A program made the translations under genes and the position numbers. Source: Ga0077527 sp964433345 (GTDB lineage Bacteria; Pseudomonadota; Gammaproteobacteria; Burkholderiales; SG8-41). From it: a stretch of DNA of 64,000 nt. The stretch spans positions 62,001-126,000 of the forward strand of contig CAYSQJ010000008.1 of the NCBI GenBank assembly GCA_964433345.1. The letters are read 5' to 3'. The notes beneath the pieces are model-generated. The model saw nothing but the letters and a program-made list of their open reading frames with translations. It was not told where the DNA came from and did not search any database. The first letter of the stretch is position 1; every line of letters begins with the position of its first letter. Shown here in pieces: positions 52,466-61,706 of this stretch.

Positions 52466-53889
52466 TTGGCACCTCCGCCGCCACCGGTCTGCCAGCTGGC
52501 GCTGCGCGTCATCTCGCCCCAGCGCGCCTTCGACCGGGCCATCCACAGCAGCAGCCCCCACAGGCGCCAAAGGGAATTGAGCTGCCGGTAACCGAAATTC
52601 TCGACCACCACCATCAGCAGCAGCACGGCAACCTGTCCCGGTTTCGGATAGATGTGAAAAGACATCTCCTCCAGCAGCAGCGAACTGACCGAAAGCACCA
52701 GGCCGAAACCGAAAGCCACCAGCATGAAAGTCAGGAACGCCTCTCCGGATACCAAGCCGAACAGGAATGCAGCAATCATGAAGGCGTAACCCGCAACCTC
52801 CAGCAGCGGTCCCAGCCATTCGAAAATCACCATGAACGGAAAGGCCAGCCAGCCGGCGGCACCGCCCCGCCGGTGAAACAGCAGGCCGATGTTCATGGTC
52901 AGGCTCTCCGACAGTCCGCGCTGCCAGCGCACACGCTGGTTTTTCAGCACGCGCAGCGACTCCGGCGCCTCGGTCCAGCAGATCGGATCGGGCACGAACA
53001 CGATGCGGTAGGGAATGCGCCGGGTCCGGTGCAGGCGATGCAGCCGCACCACAAGTTCCATGTCCTCGCCAACGGTATCCCGGCGGTAGCCGCCCGCGGC
53101 CACGACCACGTCCTTGCGGAACAGCCCGAAGGCACCGGAGATGATCAGCACCGCGTTGAGCGGCGACCAGCCCATGCGCCCGAACAGGAAGGCGCGCAGG
53201 TACTCCACGATCTGCAAAAGGGCCAGCGGATTGCGCGGCAGGCCCACACTGGCCAGAAAACCGTTGTCGACCTTGCAGCCATTGGCAATGCGCACAGTGC
53301 CGCCTGCGGCGATGGTCCGTGGATCCTCGAGGAAAGGCTCCACCACCCGCTTCAGGCTGTCCCGCTCGAGAACCGAGTCGGCATCCACGCCGCAGAACAG
53401 CGGATAGCGCGAGGCATTGATGCCGGCATTCAATGCGTCCGCCTTGCCGCCGTTTTCCTTGTCGATCACGCGCAGTGACGGATGAGTGGCCGAGCGGTAG
53501 ATGCCCCGCACCGGCTGCGCCGGCAGGCGCTGCCAGTAGGCTTCGGGAAACGGCAGCAGCGAAAACTCGCGGCGCAGGGCGTCCATCGTCCCGTCCTTCG
53601 AGCCGTCGTTGATGACGACCACCTCGTAATCGGGGTAATTGAGCTGCAGCATGGAGCGCACGGAGCCGGCTATCGTGGCCTCCTCGTTGTAGGCCGGCAC
53701 CAGCACCGAAACCGGGGGCTCGAATCCGCTGATGCCCCGCGGCAGGTCGTCGAGGCTGTGCGACTCGATATAGCGCTTCAGCCCTCCCAGCGACAGCAGA
53801 TTGAGCATCAGGTAGCCGCCGTTGATGCCGACGAAATACAGCATGAAAAACCACTGCAGACCGGCAACCCAGTCGAAATCCGCGCTCAT
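52462..53889 (-). CDS. Family 2 processive-type glycosyltransferase
   Basis: 475 residues from ATG at 53889. One N-terminal membrane helix, then a GT-A domain with VSVLVPAYNEEATI, VVINDGSKDGT, VDADSVL (D-A-D-S), GEDMELV and QRVRWQRG, the D,D,D,Q-x-x-R-W set of cellulose/hyaluronan/PNAG-type synthases, followed by three to four membrane helices. It probably polymerises or transfers a sugar at the inner membrane. No PilZ domain or c-di-GMP motif is present. It overlaps both neighbours by four bases. Confidence 0.92.
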   Translation of the reverse strand: MSADFDWVAGLQWFFMLYFVGINGGYLMLNLLSLGGLKRYIESHSLDDLPRGISGFEPPVSVLVPAYNEEATIAGSVRSMLQLNYPDYEVVVINDGSKDGTMDALRREFSLLPFPEAYWQRLPAQPVRGIYRSATHPSLRVIDKENGGKADALNAGINASRYPLFCGVDADSVLERDSLKRVVEPFLEDPRTIAAGGTVRIANGCKVDNGFLASVGLPRNPLALLQIVEYLRAFLFGRMGWSPLNAVLIISGAFGLFRKDVVVAAGGYRRDTVGEDMELVVRLHRLHRTRRIPYRIVFVPDPICWTEAPESLRVLKNQRVRWQRGLSESLTMNIGLLFHRRGGAAGWLAFPFMVIFEWLGPLLEVAGYAFMIAAFLFGLVSGEAFLTFMLVAFGFGLVLSVSSLLLEEMSFHIYPKPGQVAVLLLMVVVENFGYRQLNSLWRLWGLLLWMARSKARWGEMTRSASWQTGGGGGAK

Positions 53890-54986
53890 CGGCTGCGCCC
53901 CTCGGCCATCACCTGGCCCAGCATGTCCGCTGCGTAGCGGTCGTCCAGGGAGGCGCGGATCCTCTCGATTTCCTCCGCACCGGTGGACGGCAGCGCAATC
54001 AGGGCACGCGCTGCGTGGTAACGCACCCACCAGTGCGCATCCTGCAGCATCGCGACCAGCAACTGGCGGTCGCCGGCCTCACCGATCCGCGACAGCAGCC
54101 GCGCTGCCGCGACGCGGACCACCCAGGATTCATGCAAGGCGCAGGACCGGGCAAGCCCGAGTTCACGCGGATCGCTCAACAGGCGAAGTCCTGCCGCCTT
54201 CACTTCGGGATCATCCGATTCGCGCACGACTCGCGCCGCGGCTTCACCGGCAAGCGCCGTGTGCGCGACTTCCATCATGCGCAGCAGGCGCACGGTCTGC
54301 CGCGGACTCCCGCCGGCCTTGAGTGCCGCCACCAGGGGAAGGCTTACCCGGTCGGGCCCGGCCTCCTTCAGCATCGCCACCAGCCTTGCCAGCGGCCAGT
54401 CCTCGCGCGCGGCCATGACCATCACCAGCCAGGCGAGCGTGGCCTCGGCGTCGATGTCCAGCAGCGCGCGCGCCGCCGCCAGCGACAGCAGCGGCGAGGG
54501 ATGCGACACCAGGGCGCGCAGCTCCTGCCAGCGCTGCCGATCACCAAGATGTCCGAGCGTGATGATGGCGATCAGGCGCTCGCGCAGGTCGCCGCTCTGC
54601 AGCATATCCCGTGCGACGGCATCGATACCCATCTTCCGCGCAAGCACCTCGAGATTGCCGCGCGCGCTGCCCTCGAGGGATTCGTGATGGTGATTCCAAA
54701 GCTTCATGAAGTGGTAACGCATCGGGCGTGGCACCACAGGCAGCACCTCCGGCACGCCGAACACGCATTCGGCGAGCAGGGGCTGCCATTGTGCGGCGTA
54801 CCGCCGCTCGCGTCGGGTCCGCAACACCAGGCGCAATCGCAGCAGGAACACCGCAACCAGCATCAGCAGTGAAAAACCGATGATGCCCAGGCCGATCTGA
54901 AACACCAGCGCGAGCAAGGGATCCTGGGGCAGCCAGGACGCAAAAGCCTGTTCAGGTGGCGGCGAAAACCCGGTGTCGAGACGCAA
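53886..54986 (-). CDS. Membrane-anchored HEAT-repeat protein
   Basis: 366 residues. A single membrane segment (about residues 23-48, LVFQIGLGIIGFSLLMLVAV) is followed by a basic stretch and about seven HEAT-like helical repeats, e.g. LIAIITLGHLGDRQRWQEL, LSLAAARALLDID, VRVAAARLLSRIGEAGDRQLL and WWVRYHAARALIAL. It is likely a cytoplasmic scaffold at the inner membrane that organises the adjoining glycosyltransferase. Its stop overlaps that gene (ATGA). Such proteins have no known enzymatic activity. Confidence 0.85.
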   Translation of the reverse strand: MRLDTGFSPPPEQAFASWLPQDPLLALVFQIGLGIIGFSLLMLVAVFLLRLRLVLRTRRERRYAAQWQPLLAECVFGVPEVLPVVPRPMRYHFMKLWNHHHESLEGSARGNLEVLARKMGIDAVARDMLQSGDLRERLIAIITLGHLGDRQRWQELRALVSHPSPLLSLAAARALLDIDAEATLAWLVMVMAAREDWPLARLVAMLKEAGPDRVSLPLVAALKAGGSPRQTVRLLRMMEVAHTALAGEAAARVVRESDDPEVKAAGLRLLSDPRELGLARSCALHESWVVRVAAARLLSRIGEAGDRQLLVAMLQDAHWWVRYHAARALIALPSTGAEEIERIRASLDDRYAADMLGQVMAEGRSR

Positions 54987-54993
54987 GACGCGC

Positions 54994-55857
54994 CTAGAAG
55001 CTGTGGCGGATGCCCAACCGCAGACCCTGGCGACGGTACAGGTTGCCCTGTTCGTGGTTCACCAGGTCATAGGTCAGCGCCCACGTGGGCGTCAGCCAGT
55101 GTTGCCCGCTGAGGGTCCAGTTGCGTACATCGCTGGCAAGGACGCCCCGCGGCGGGCCGACATTCTCGACTTCGCGGCCATCACTGTAGGACACGCCGAC
55201 AGAACTGCGGTCGGCATAGTAATAACTCAGCTGCACCCGGTGACTGGCCCCCGACGACCCACCCTCGGGTCTGCCGGAATACAGGGTATAGGCTCCGCGG
55301 AAATTACCCCAGTAGCGCTCGGCCAGCAGTGACAGGACATTGCTCGCCGTCAGGGTGTACTCGTTATGGCGCAAGCCGATGCCGAGACCCCAGCCACCGG
55401 GCAGGCTTTTCTGCAACTGGCCGTAAACCGAATGCTTTGCCAGCACCTCATGTGTCGGACTGAGGCTGCCCTCGACCTGGGCCGTCCAGCTGGCGCCCAG
55501 CGGGTAATAGAGTCCTGCATGGACCTCGCTGTCATCGAGGCCGAAGCGGCGTGTCTCCCGCAAACCGCCGTACAGCACCTGCCGGTCGCCGAAACGGTGC
55601 GAGCCCAGAAGATAGGTGCTGGTCCAATCCGGCAGATTGTTGCTCAGCGTCTCCCGGCTGTATCCGGCTTCGATTTCATTGCGGACCGGCTTGAGGCCGA
55701 TCGCGCCGGCACCGGCCTTCAGACCGCCGCTGGCAGGCTCAGGCTGGGCCTGCAAGGGAATGGCGGACAAGCCCAGGAGCACCGCCAATGCCCAGGATGC
55801 TGCTGTCGCTCCTGGCACCAGCCCGGACAAGTGATGCGAAGTGCATGGACAAGTCAT
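54994..55857 (-). CDS. YaiO-family outer membrane beta-barrel protein
   Basis: 287 residues. A signal peptide (about 1-37, ending LQAQ) precedes a domain of alternating hydrophobic strands: NEIEAGYSRETLSNNLPDWTS (start of barrel), YGQLQKSLPGGWGLGIGLRH, RVQLSYYYADRSSVGVSYSDG and the C-terminal RRQGLRLGIRHSF ending in Phe, a typical BAM signal. This resembles the YaiO-type outer membrane protein family. It would give the operon an outer membrane element. The ATG overlaps the receiver gene stop. Confidence 0.85.
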   Translation of the reverse strand: MTCPCTSHHLSGLVPGATAASWALAVLLGLSAIPLQAQPEPASGGLKAGAGAIGLKPVRNEIEAGYSRETLSNNLPDWTSTYLLGSHRFGDRQVLYGGLRETRRFGLDDSEVHAGLYYPLGASWTAQVEGSLSPTHEVLAKHSVYGQLQKSLPGGWGLGIGLRHNEYTLTASNVLSLLAERYWGNFRGAYTLYSGRPEGGSSGASHRVQLSYYYADRSSVGVSYSDGREVENVGPPRGVLASDVRNWTLSGQHWLTPTWALTYDLVNHEQGNLYRRQGLRLGIRHSF

Positions 55858-56252
55858 TTTTTTCTTCCTTTGACCAGGCGCTTGATGCGGGCACGCAGCT
55901 CTTCAGGCTTGAACGGCTTGACCAGATAATCATCCGCACCGCTGTCCAGCGCCCTCACAATATCCTTCTCCTGGGATTTGGCGGTCAGCATCAGCACCGG
56001 CACATCACGCCAGCCGTCCTGCGCGCGTATCGCGCCAAGCAACTGGTAACCGTCGGCATGCGGCAGCATCACGTCGAGCATGACCAGCGCCGGCGCTTCG
56101 ATGCGGCCGATGAGTTCCATGGCGGCACGCCCGTCGCTGGCCAGTTCGACCCGATAGCCTTCGCGCTCGAGTATGAAACGCAGCAGATAGGCAATCTGGC
56201 CATCATCCTCGACCACCAGCGCGACATCCGGGGGCGAAATACCCGCATCCAT
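55854..56252 (-). CDS. Single-domain response regulator (receiver only)
   Basis: 132 residues from ATG at 56252 (GGAAATCAGGAA upstream); an ATG at 56303 would add 17 residues. Acidic pair VVEDDG, phospho-acceptor Asp60 in VMLDVMLP, Thr in MLTAKSQ and Lys in YLVKPF are intact. No output domain exists, so it acts through protein contacts, probably within this operon, with the CHASE kinase as partner. It is the first gene of the five-gene unit and couples by ATGA overlap to the barrel gene. Confidence 0.9.
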   Translation of the reverse strand: MDAGISPPDVALVVEDDGQIAYLLRFILEREGYRVELASDGRAAMELIGRIEAPALVMLDVMLPHADGYQLLGAIRAQDGWRDVPVLMLTAKSQEKDIVRALDSGADDYLVKPFKPEELRARIKRLVKGRKK

Positions 56253-56487
56253 TTCCTGATTTCCGGCAAGCCTTGCCGGGCCTTTGACATCGTGGCCCTG
56301 CATTTTACAGAAGCCCGCGCAGACTCAGTGCGGAGTCGCCCTCAAGTGCCCTATACCGCGGAGCACGCCAGGCGCCAGCGCCAGCGCCAGCATCGCCTGC
56401 ACATACAGGATAAATGTAAATATTTGTTTTTAAACAACTTTATTAAAATTCACGTGAGCAAGTTGCTGCCAGTGTCGCAAGCCACCG

Positions 56488-57417
56488 TCAGGCGGGCTGC
56501 GCCCGCGGATGCCCCTCGCGTCCCTGTGCCAGCAATGACGGCACATCGCCTGCACACTGGATGCGGTGCATCACGCGCCGGTAACCGCCGTCAAAGGGAT
56601 CGCGGTGATGCATCACGCAGCGGTTGTCCCAGATCAGCAGGTCGCCCGCCTGCCACTCGTGATGCCAAGTGAAGCGGTCCTGGGTCGCATGCGCCCACAG
56701 CGCGTCGAGCAGTTCTTCGGATTCGGCGACAGGCAAGCCGTTGATGTAGGCATTGGGCCGGCGACCCAAGTACAAAGCATTGCAACCAGTCTCCGGATGG
56801 GTGCGGATGATCGGGTGGCTGGGACCCGGTGCCTCGCGCACATCACTGACCGGCTTGAAACCCTCACGTAGATCACCCGCGCTGTTGTAGGTCATGTCGT
56901 GTTTCAGCGTGCGCCCTTCGATGCGCCTGCGCAGCGCCGGGTCCAGTGTCTCCAGGGCCAGGTACATGTTGGCGAATCCGGTGTTGCCACCCCGCGGCGG
57001 CACTTCCAAGGAGTACAGCGCGCTGTACGACAGCGGACAATCGCGGTAGGAGTTGTCGGAATGCCAGACCACTTCCGCATCGCGCAGCACGCCGATCGCC
57101 TCCCCGTTCTCGGTGACATTGGAAACCACAACAATCTCCGGATGCGGCCGCGCCCGCTCCTTGCCGGTTTTCGCCAGCGGCGCGAAATCCAGCTTGCCGA
57201 GTCTTTTCCCGAAGGCGATCAGCTCGGGATCGGTTAGCGCCTGGCCGCGGATGCGGATCACCAGGTGGTCGAGCAATGCCCGGTAAACCGCGGCAAAGGC
57301 ATCTTCGCTCAATGACTTGAGATCGCCGCAGGACACTTCGGCACCCAGCGCAGGCGCCGTCGGCTTCACCGTCACGCCATCCCTGCCCTGCAAAACCCCG
57401 GATTCCGCCATACCCAT
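56488..57417 (-). CDS. TauD/TfdA family Fe(II)/2-oxoglutarate dioxygenase
   Basis: 309 residues. The iron triad is seen as His and Asp in VWHSDNSYRD and the distal His in CVMHHRDPF; the 2-oxoglutarate Arg is in YRRVMHRIQ. Members oxidise taurine, 2,4-D, sulfate esters or related compounds; the substrate here is unknown. Start ATG at 57417 (AAGG six bases upstream). It is ten bases downstream of the FAH gene, so both probably form one catabolic operon with the VOC gene. Confidence 0.9.
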   Translation of the reverse strand: MGMAESGVLQGRDGVTVKPTAPALGAEVSCGDLKSLSEDAFAAVYRALLDHLVIRIRGQALTDPELIAFGKRLGKLDFAPLAKTGKERARPHPEIVVVSNVTENGEAIGVLRDAEVVWHSDNSYRDCPLSYSALYSLEVPPRGGNTGFANMYLALETLDPALRRRIEGRTLKHDMTYNSAGDLREGFKPVSDVREAPGPSHPIIRTHPETGCNALYLGRRPNAYINGLPVAESEELLDALWAHATQDRFTWHHEWQAGDLLIWDNRCVMHHRDPFDGGYRRVMHRIQCAGDVPSLLAQGREGHPRAQPA

Positions 57418-57427
57418 CACTTGCCCT

Positions 57428-58297
57428 TCATTTCAGATTGATCTTGTTGACTATGCGGCCGATGTCTTCGACCTCGCACTCGCAGACATCGCCATGCTTG
57501 AGGAACACCGGCGGCGTGCGCGAAAAGCCGACGCCGAAAGGCGTTCCCGTGGGAATCAGGTCGCCGGGCATCAGCGTGGTGCCCTGCGAGGCATAGGCGA
57601 TGATCTGGTTGATGTTGAAAATCAGGTTCTTCGTGTTCGACTTCTGCATCTCCTCGCCATTGAGCAAGGTGCGCACATCGAGATCGTGCGGATCGTCGAT
57701 CTCGTCACGGGTGACGATGTACGGCCCCCAGGGACAAAAGGTGTCCAGCGACTTGCCGCGGTCCCACTGCTTGGCATTGGCGAACTGCAGGTCGCGCGCG
57801 GAGACATCGTTGACGACGCTGTAGCCGCAGACATAGTCGAGCGCATCCTTCTCCGCTATGTTGCGGCCGCGACGGCCGATGACCACGGCAAGCTCGACCT
57901 CGTAATCCACTTCCCGGGTCACGCTCTCCGGCCAGCTCAGCTCGTCATAGGGCCCGGTGATCGAATTCGGAAACTTGCTGAACAGCACCGGCTCCGTCGG
58001 CACCGGCAGCTTCGCCTCCTTGCAGTGGTCGATGTAGTTGAGGCCGACCGCAATGATCTTCGAGGGCGCGAGCAACGGTGCGGTCAGGCGAACATCGTCA
58101 ATATCAAATGTGCGCCGCGTCGGGCTGTCGATGGCCTCGCGCACGCGCTCGAGCATGGCGTCCCCGCCGCGCACGATCTGCAGCAGGTCGCCGTCCTCGC
58201 CCACCGGCAGGCCGGCGGCCTTGAGGTCGACCACGGTATCGCCGTCGAGTACACCGGGACGGATTTCATTGTGTGCTATGAAAGTCAGTAATTTCAA
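57428..58297 (-). CDS. Fumarylacetoacetate hydrolase family protein
   Basis: 289 residues. KIIAVGLNYIDHCKEA, VLFSKFPNSITGPYD, REVDYEVELAVVIGRRGRNI and GTPFGVGFSRTPP contain the metal-binding Asp/Glu set and active-site His/Lys of the FAHD/HpcE group. Such enzymes hydrolyse or decarboxylate C-C bonds in beta-diketo or oxo acids of aromatic catabolism. In an operon between the VOC gene (37 bases upstream) and the dioxygenase gene. Confidence 0.92.
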   Translation of the reverse strand: MKLLTFIAHNEIRPGVLDGDTVVDLKAAGLPVGEDGDLLQIVRGGDAMLERVREAIDSPTRRTFDIDDVRLTAPLLAPSKIIAVGLNYIDHCKEAKLPVPTEPVLFSKFPNSITGPYDELSWPESVTREVDYEVELAVVIGRRGRNIAEKDALDYVCGYSVVNDVSARDLQFANAKQWDRGKSLDTFCPWGPYIVTRDEIDDPHDLDVRTLLNGEEMQKSNTKNLIFNINQIIAYASQGTTLMPGDLIPTGTPFGVGFSRTPPVFLKHGDVCECEVEDIGRIVNKINLK

Positions 58298-58334
58298 AAG
58301 CTTGTCTCACAGGCTGGATGACGGAACTCAACGC

Positions 58335-58787
58335 TCAGCGCGGCGTGGCATGTTCCGGAAATTGCAGGGCTGACAGCGTGCCGCGGGCCACGTCCGCGGG
58401 CGCCTCTTCATTCGGGAAATTCAGTTCGACCTTGTTGCCCACCGGGTCGCGCATGAACATCTGGAAACCGGCGCCGGGCACATTCTGTTCATCGAACTTG
58501 ATGCCGAGTTTCTGCAGGCGCTCGCGAAACTGCGGCACGCCGGAAACGTCGTAGGCGGTATGGTCATAGCTGCTGCGCTTCTCGTCCACTCCCTGCCAGT
58601 CCGGCTTGAAACGCACGACCACGTGGATCAGCGGATGATCGCCGCAGTACAGCCATAGTCCCTTGTTCGGAAAATCCGGCCGAGGACCCACGGTCAGGCC
58701 CAGCCCTTCACAATAGAATTTCTCGATCGCCGGCAGGTCGCTGTCGCGGCAGCCGATGTTGATGTGATGGATTCCGCGGGTCTTCAT
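58335..58787 (-). CDS. VOC superfamily (glyoxalase/dioxygenase fold) protein
   Basis: 150 residues from ATG at 58787, after AGGAGAG. GIHHINIGCRDSDLPAIEKFY opens the first beta-alpha-beta-beta-beta module, with metal-ligand candidates His in HHINIG, LIHVVVRF, SYDHTAYDV and Glu in GNKVELNF. It is typical of small glyoxalase-like enzymes found with aromatic acid catabolic genes. Metal and reaction cannot be stated. Part of the 58787-56488 operon. Confidence 0.88.
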   Translation of the reverse strand: MKTRGIHHINIGCRDSDLPAIEKFYCEGLGLTVGPRPDFPNKGLWLYCGDHPLIHVVVRFKPDWQGVDEKRSSYDHTAYDVSGVPQFRERLQKLGIKFDEQNVPGAGFQMFMRDPVGNKVELNFPNEEAPADVARGTLSALQFPEHATPR

Positions 58788-58904
58788 GATCTGCTCTCCT
58801 CGGTGGCGTTTCACGATCCGGACGCTTGGCGCGCATGACTGGTACTTTGACACAGCCGACCGCGGCTTGCCAGTCGCCACGGGTTCGTGTTCTGCTTCGC
58901 AGCC

Positions 58905-59678
58905 ATGACTTACCTGATCGTCTGCTCGGTCGCCGCACTCGCCGCGCTGCTGACGTTTTTTTCCGGCTTCGGGCTTGGCACGCTTCTGCTGCCCGCCTTC
59001 GCGCTGTTCTTCGCGATCGAAAAGGCGGTGGCGCTGACTGCCATCGTCCACTTCCTGAACGGCATCTTCAAACTCGCACTGGTGCGCCGGCACATCAATT
59101 GGGGCGTCGCGCTGCGCTTCGGCCTGCCTGCAGCCCTCGGCGCGCTGGCAGGCGCCTGGCTGCTGGTGCGCATGACCGAAAGCGAAGTTCGTATCCGCTA
59201 CAGCCTGATCGGCCACGAGGTCGCGATCACGCCGGCACAACTGATCATCGGCCTGTTGCTGCTGGCCTTCGCCATCTCGGAAATGCGACCGGCGTCAAAA
59301 AGGATGACTTTCGAACCCCGTTACCAGATTCCCGGCGGCCTGATCTGCGGCTTCTTCGGCGGTCTCGCCGGCCTGCAGGGCGCCCTGCGCTCGGCCTTCC
59401 TGATCAAGGCCGGACTCGACAAGGCAGCCTATGTCGCCACCGGCGCTGCGGTGGCCTTTTTCATCGACCTGTCGCGGCTGTCGATGTACGCAAGCCTGAT
59501 CGCCAGGCACCACGCTGAATTCGACTATGTGCTGCTCGGCGCCGCAGTGTTTGCCGCGCTGGCCGGTTCGGTCGCCGGCAACCGTTTCCTGCACAAGGCC
59601 ACGATGCCCGGCATCCAGAAGCTGGTCGCGGTGCTGCTGTTCGCCGTCGCGCTGGGCCTGATCACCGGCCTGCTCTGA
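58905..59678 (+). CDS. TSUP-family (TauE/SafE) membrane transporter
   Basis: 257 residues with about eight membrane segments in two repeats. FFSGFGLGTLLLPAF and the second-half GGLICGFFGGLAGLQGALRSAFL are the two signature motifs. TSUP proteins move organosulfur or small organic anions such as sulfite or sulfoacetate. It is divergent from the VOC-FAH-dioxygenase operon, so a shared substrate is possible. No clear ribosome site; the upstream extension adds only six residues. Confidence 0.88.
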   Translation: MTYLIVCSVAALAALLTFFSGFGLGTLLLPAFALFFAIEKAVALTAIVHFLNGIFKLALVRRHINWGVALRFGLPAALGALAGAWLLVRMTESEVRIRYSLIGHEVAITPAQLIIGLLLLAFAISEMRPASKRMTFEPRYQIPGGLICGFFGGLAGLQGALRSAFLIKAGLDKAAYVATGAAVAFFIDLSRLSMYASLIARHHAEFDYVLLGAAVFAALAGSVAGNRFLHKATMPGIQKLVAVLLFAVALGLITGLL

Positions 59679-59699
59679 ACACTTCACCACGGAACCCAC

Positions 59700-60620
59700 A
59701 TGTCCCCAGTCCTCTTCCGCCTCGGCGGCTACCAGAAACCCGCGTCAATCCATACCCGCGCCTGCCTGCGTTTCGGCGAAGTGCTCAGGCGTGAAGCCGG
59801 CGGGGCCGTCGATTTCCAGTTTGTGCCCGACGTGCTCTCCCTCGGTCACAAGTCAGGCGAACTGCCGCTGATGGTCGAACGCGGCGAACTCTCGGCCTGC
59901 TACATCTCGGCGCTGCGTTTCGCAAAATGGGTGCCCGAGCTGGCATTGTTCGACCTGCCCTTCCAGTTTCCAGATCGCGCGTCAGCCTACCGTGCGCTCG
60001 ACGGCCGTCTCGGACAATCACTGGGAAAAAAGGTCGCCGAACAGTCGCCCTTCCGTCTGCTCGCGTACTGGGACAACGGCTTCCGCCACTTCAGCAACCG
60101 GGTGCGACCGATCCGTAAACCCGCCGACTGCAAGCGCATCCGCATCCGCATCCAGATGAGCGAGCTGCAGGCCGAATCGCTGCGCCTGCTCGGCATGGAA
60201 CCGATACTCGAGGACATCAAGATCTTCGTCGAGCAGATCGGCGGCGACCGTTTCGACGCCCAGGACAATCCGCTGACCAACATCGTCAACTTCAACATCC
60301 ACAAACACCACCGCTACATCACGCTGTCAGGCCACGTCTATGGCGTCGCCTGCCTGATGGCCAACCGCGCGCAGTACGAATCCTGGCCGGCGGAAGTACG
60401 GCGCGCCGTTGACATTGCAGCAGCCGAAGCCACGGTGCTGCAACGCCAGCTCGCAGCAGCGGAAGATGAGGAAATGCTCAAACGCCTGGACCCGGCGCAG
60501 AACGAAGTCGTGCGACTGACGGCGGAGGAACACCGCGCCTTCGCAGAAGCGGTCAAGCCGGTGACCGACAAGTACCGTAAGGATTTCGGCGACAGTTATT
60601 TCGCATTGCTGGACCAGTAA
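59700..60620 (+). CDS. DctP-like TRAP substrate-binding protein without signal peptide
   Basis: 306 residues. SIHTRACLRFGEVLRREAGGAVDFQFVPD, YISALRFAKWVPELALFDLPFQF and KIRIRIQMSE-like RIRIRIQMSELQAESLRLLG follow the DctP pattern, including the conserved Arg of the carboxylate site. There is no hydrophobic leader (MSPVLFRLGGYQ...), and no DctQ or DctM gene is adjacent, so this appears to be an orphan, possibly cytoplasmic, binding protein. It follows the TSUP gene by 21 bases, so co-transcription is likely. Confidence 0.85.
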   Translation: MSPVLFRLGGYQKPASIHTRACLRFGEVLRREAGGAVDFQFVPDVLSLGHKSGELPLMVERGELSACYISALRFAKWVPELALFDLPFQFPDRASAYRALDGRLGQSLGKKVAEQSPFRLLAYWDNGFRHFSNRVRPIRKPADCKRIRIRIQMSELQAESLRLLGMEPILEDIKIFVEQIGGDRFDAQDNPLTNIVNFNIHKHHRYITLSGHVYGVACLMANRAQYESWPAEVRRAVDIAAAEATVLQRQLAAAEDEEMLKRLDPAQNEVVRLTAEEHRAFAEAVKPVTDKYRKDFGDSYFALLDQ

Positions 60621-60670
60621 GCCGCAGCCTGAGGCTGGACGCAGGCCGGAGTCCGCGATCGCTGTGAAGT

Positions 60671-61573
60671 TCAGCTTTTGCGCCGGGTCTGCACCTTTAC
60701 GTCGGATGGCCGTGCCTGCCGGTACCAGTCGAGGATCTGGTCACCCGTCCAGAACTCCACTCCCGGTTCGTCACGCAGCCTGCGGAACACGTTCTCGAAA
60801 TACTTGATCCGGTGCGGCACGCCCGAGATGTAGGGATGCACGGCGATGGCCATCACTTTCAACCGCTTCTCGCCCTCCTCGTACAGCCGCTCGAACTGGT
60901 CCATGCAGCGCGACTCGAACTCGGCCGCGCTGTGGTGCTGCACCATCATCATCGCGATATCGTTGAGCTCCACCGAATACGGCATAGCCACGACCTTGCC
61001 GTGGCGGGTCTCGATGTCACAGGGTTCGTCATCAACCACCCAGTCGGCGATGTACTGGATTCCCGCTTCGGCGAGATAATCCGGCGTGAACAGGGTTTCG
61101 GTCAGCCCCGGCGCCAGCCAGCCCACCGGCGCCTTGCCGGTGAAGGCCTTGATCTGCTTTACCGTGCGCTTGATCATCGCGCGCTGGTCCTTCTCGACAT
61201 GAGTCGGCTGCTGGTCCCAGGAATGGCCGACAAATTCCCAGCCCGACTTCAGCGATTCCTCGGCGATGCGCGCGTAGTCGGTGCAGATGCGGCCGTTGGT
61301 GAACAGCGAAGCCTTGATGTCGAGTTCATCCAGCGCCTGCTTGATGCGCCAGAAACCGACGCGGTTGCCGTACTCGTGCCAGGCCCAGTGCGCGAAGTCC
61401 GGCAGGCGTGTGACATGCGTCGGCGGCGGCAGCACCTGTCGCGGCATCGGCCGGCCAATGTCCCAGACCTCGACGTTGACCACCGGCCACACGATCAGGC
61501 GCACGCCTGCGGGCGGCTTCAGCGGCGGACGGTCGATGATGGGCACATAGGGCAGGCGCTTCGACGGAATCAT
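60671..61573 (-). CDS. Polysaccharide deacetylase (NodB homology, PuuE-like)
   Basis: 300 residues, no signal peptide. The NodB-type fold is marked by WHEYGNRVGFWRIKQALDEL, FTNGRIC, GHSWDQQPTH (metal-binding HxxxxH) and the C-terminal AIAVHPYISGVPHR. The usual DD near the N-terminus appears replaced by the VVNVEVWDI segment. This pattern fits cytoplasmic amide hydrolases such as allantoinase PuuE more than cell-wall deacetylases. Substrate unknown. Confidence 0.88.
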   Translation of the reverse strand: MIPSKRLPYVPIIDRPPLKPPAGVRLIVWPVVNVEVWDIGRPMPRQVLPPPTHVTRLPDFAHWAWHEYGNRVGFWRIKQALDELDIKASLFTNGRICTDYARIAEESLKSGWEFVGHSWDQQPTHVEKDQRAMIKRTVKQIKAFTGKAPVGWLAPGLTETLFTPDYLAEAGIQYIADWVVDDEPCDIETRHGKVVAMPYSVELNDIAMMMVQHHSAAEFESRCMDQFERLYEEGEKRLKVMAIAVHPYISGVPHRIKYFENVFRRLRDEPGVEFWTGDQILDWYRQARPSDVKVQTRRKS

Positions 61574-61706
61574 GCGGGGCTCCGGTTCAGGATGTGGATG
61601 CGGCAGATATGCACAACGATTATAACGACGCTTCGGCGTTGAGCCTGATGGAAGCTTGCACTACCATCCCTGTTCTTCGACCAAACCAAGACTGAAAAGA
61701 AAAACC

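Noticed and set aside
52466..53854. Fusion of extra sequence to the histidine kinase
   Set aside because: The frame is open by chance over the glycosyltransferase gene; the real start overlaps the glycosyltransferase stop.
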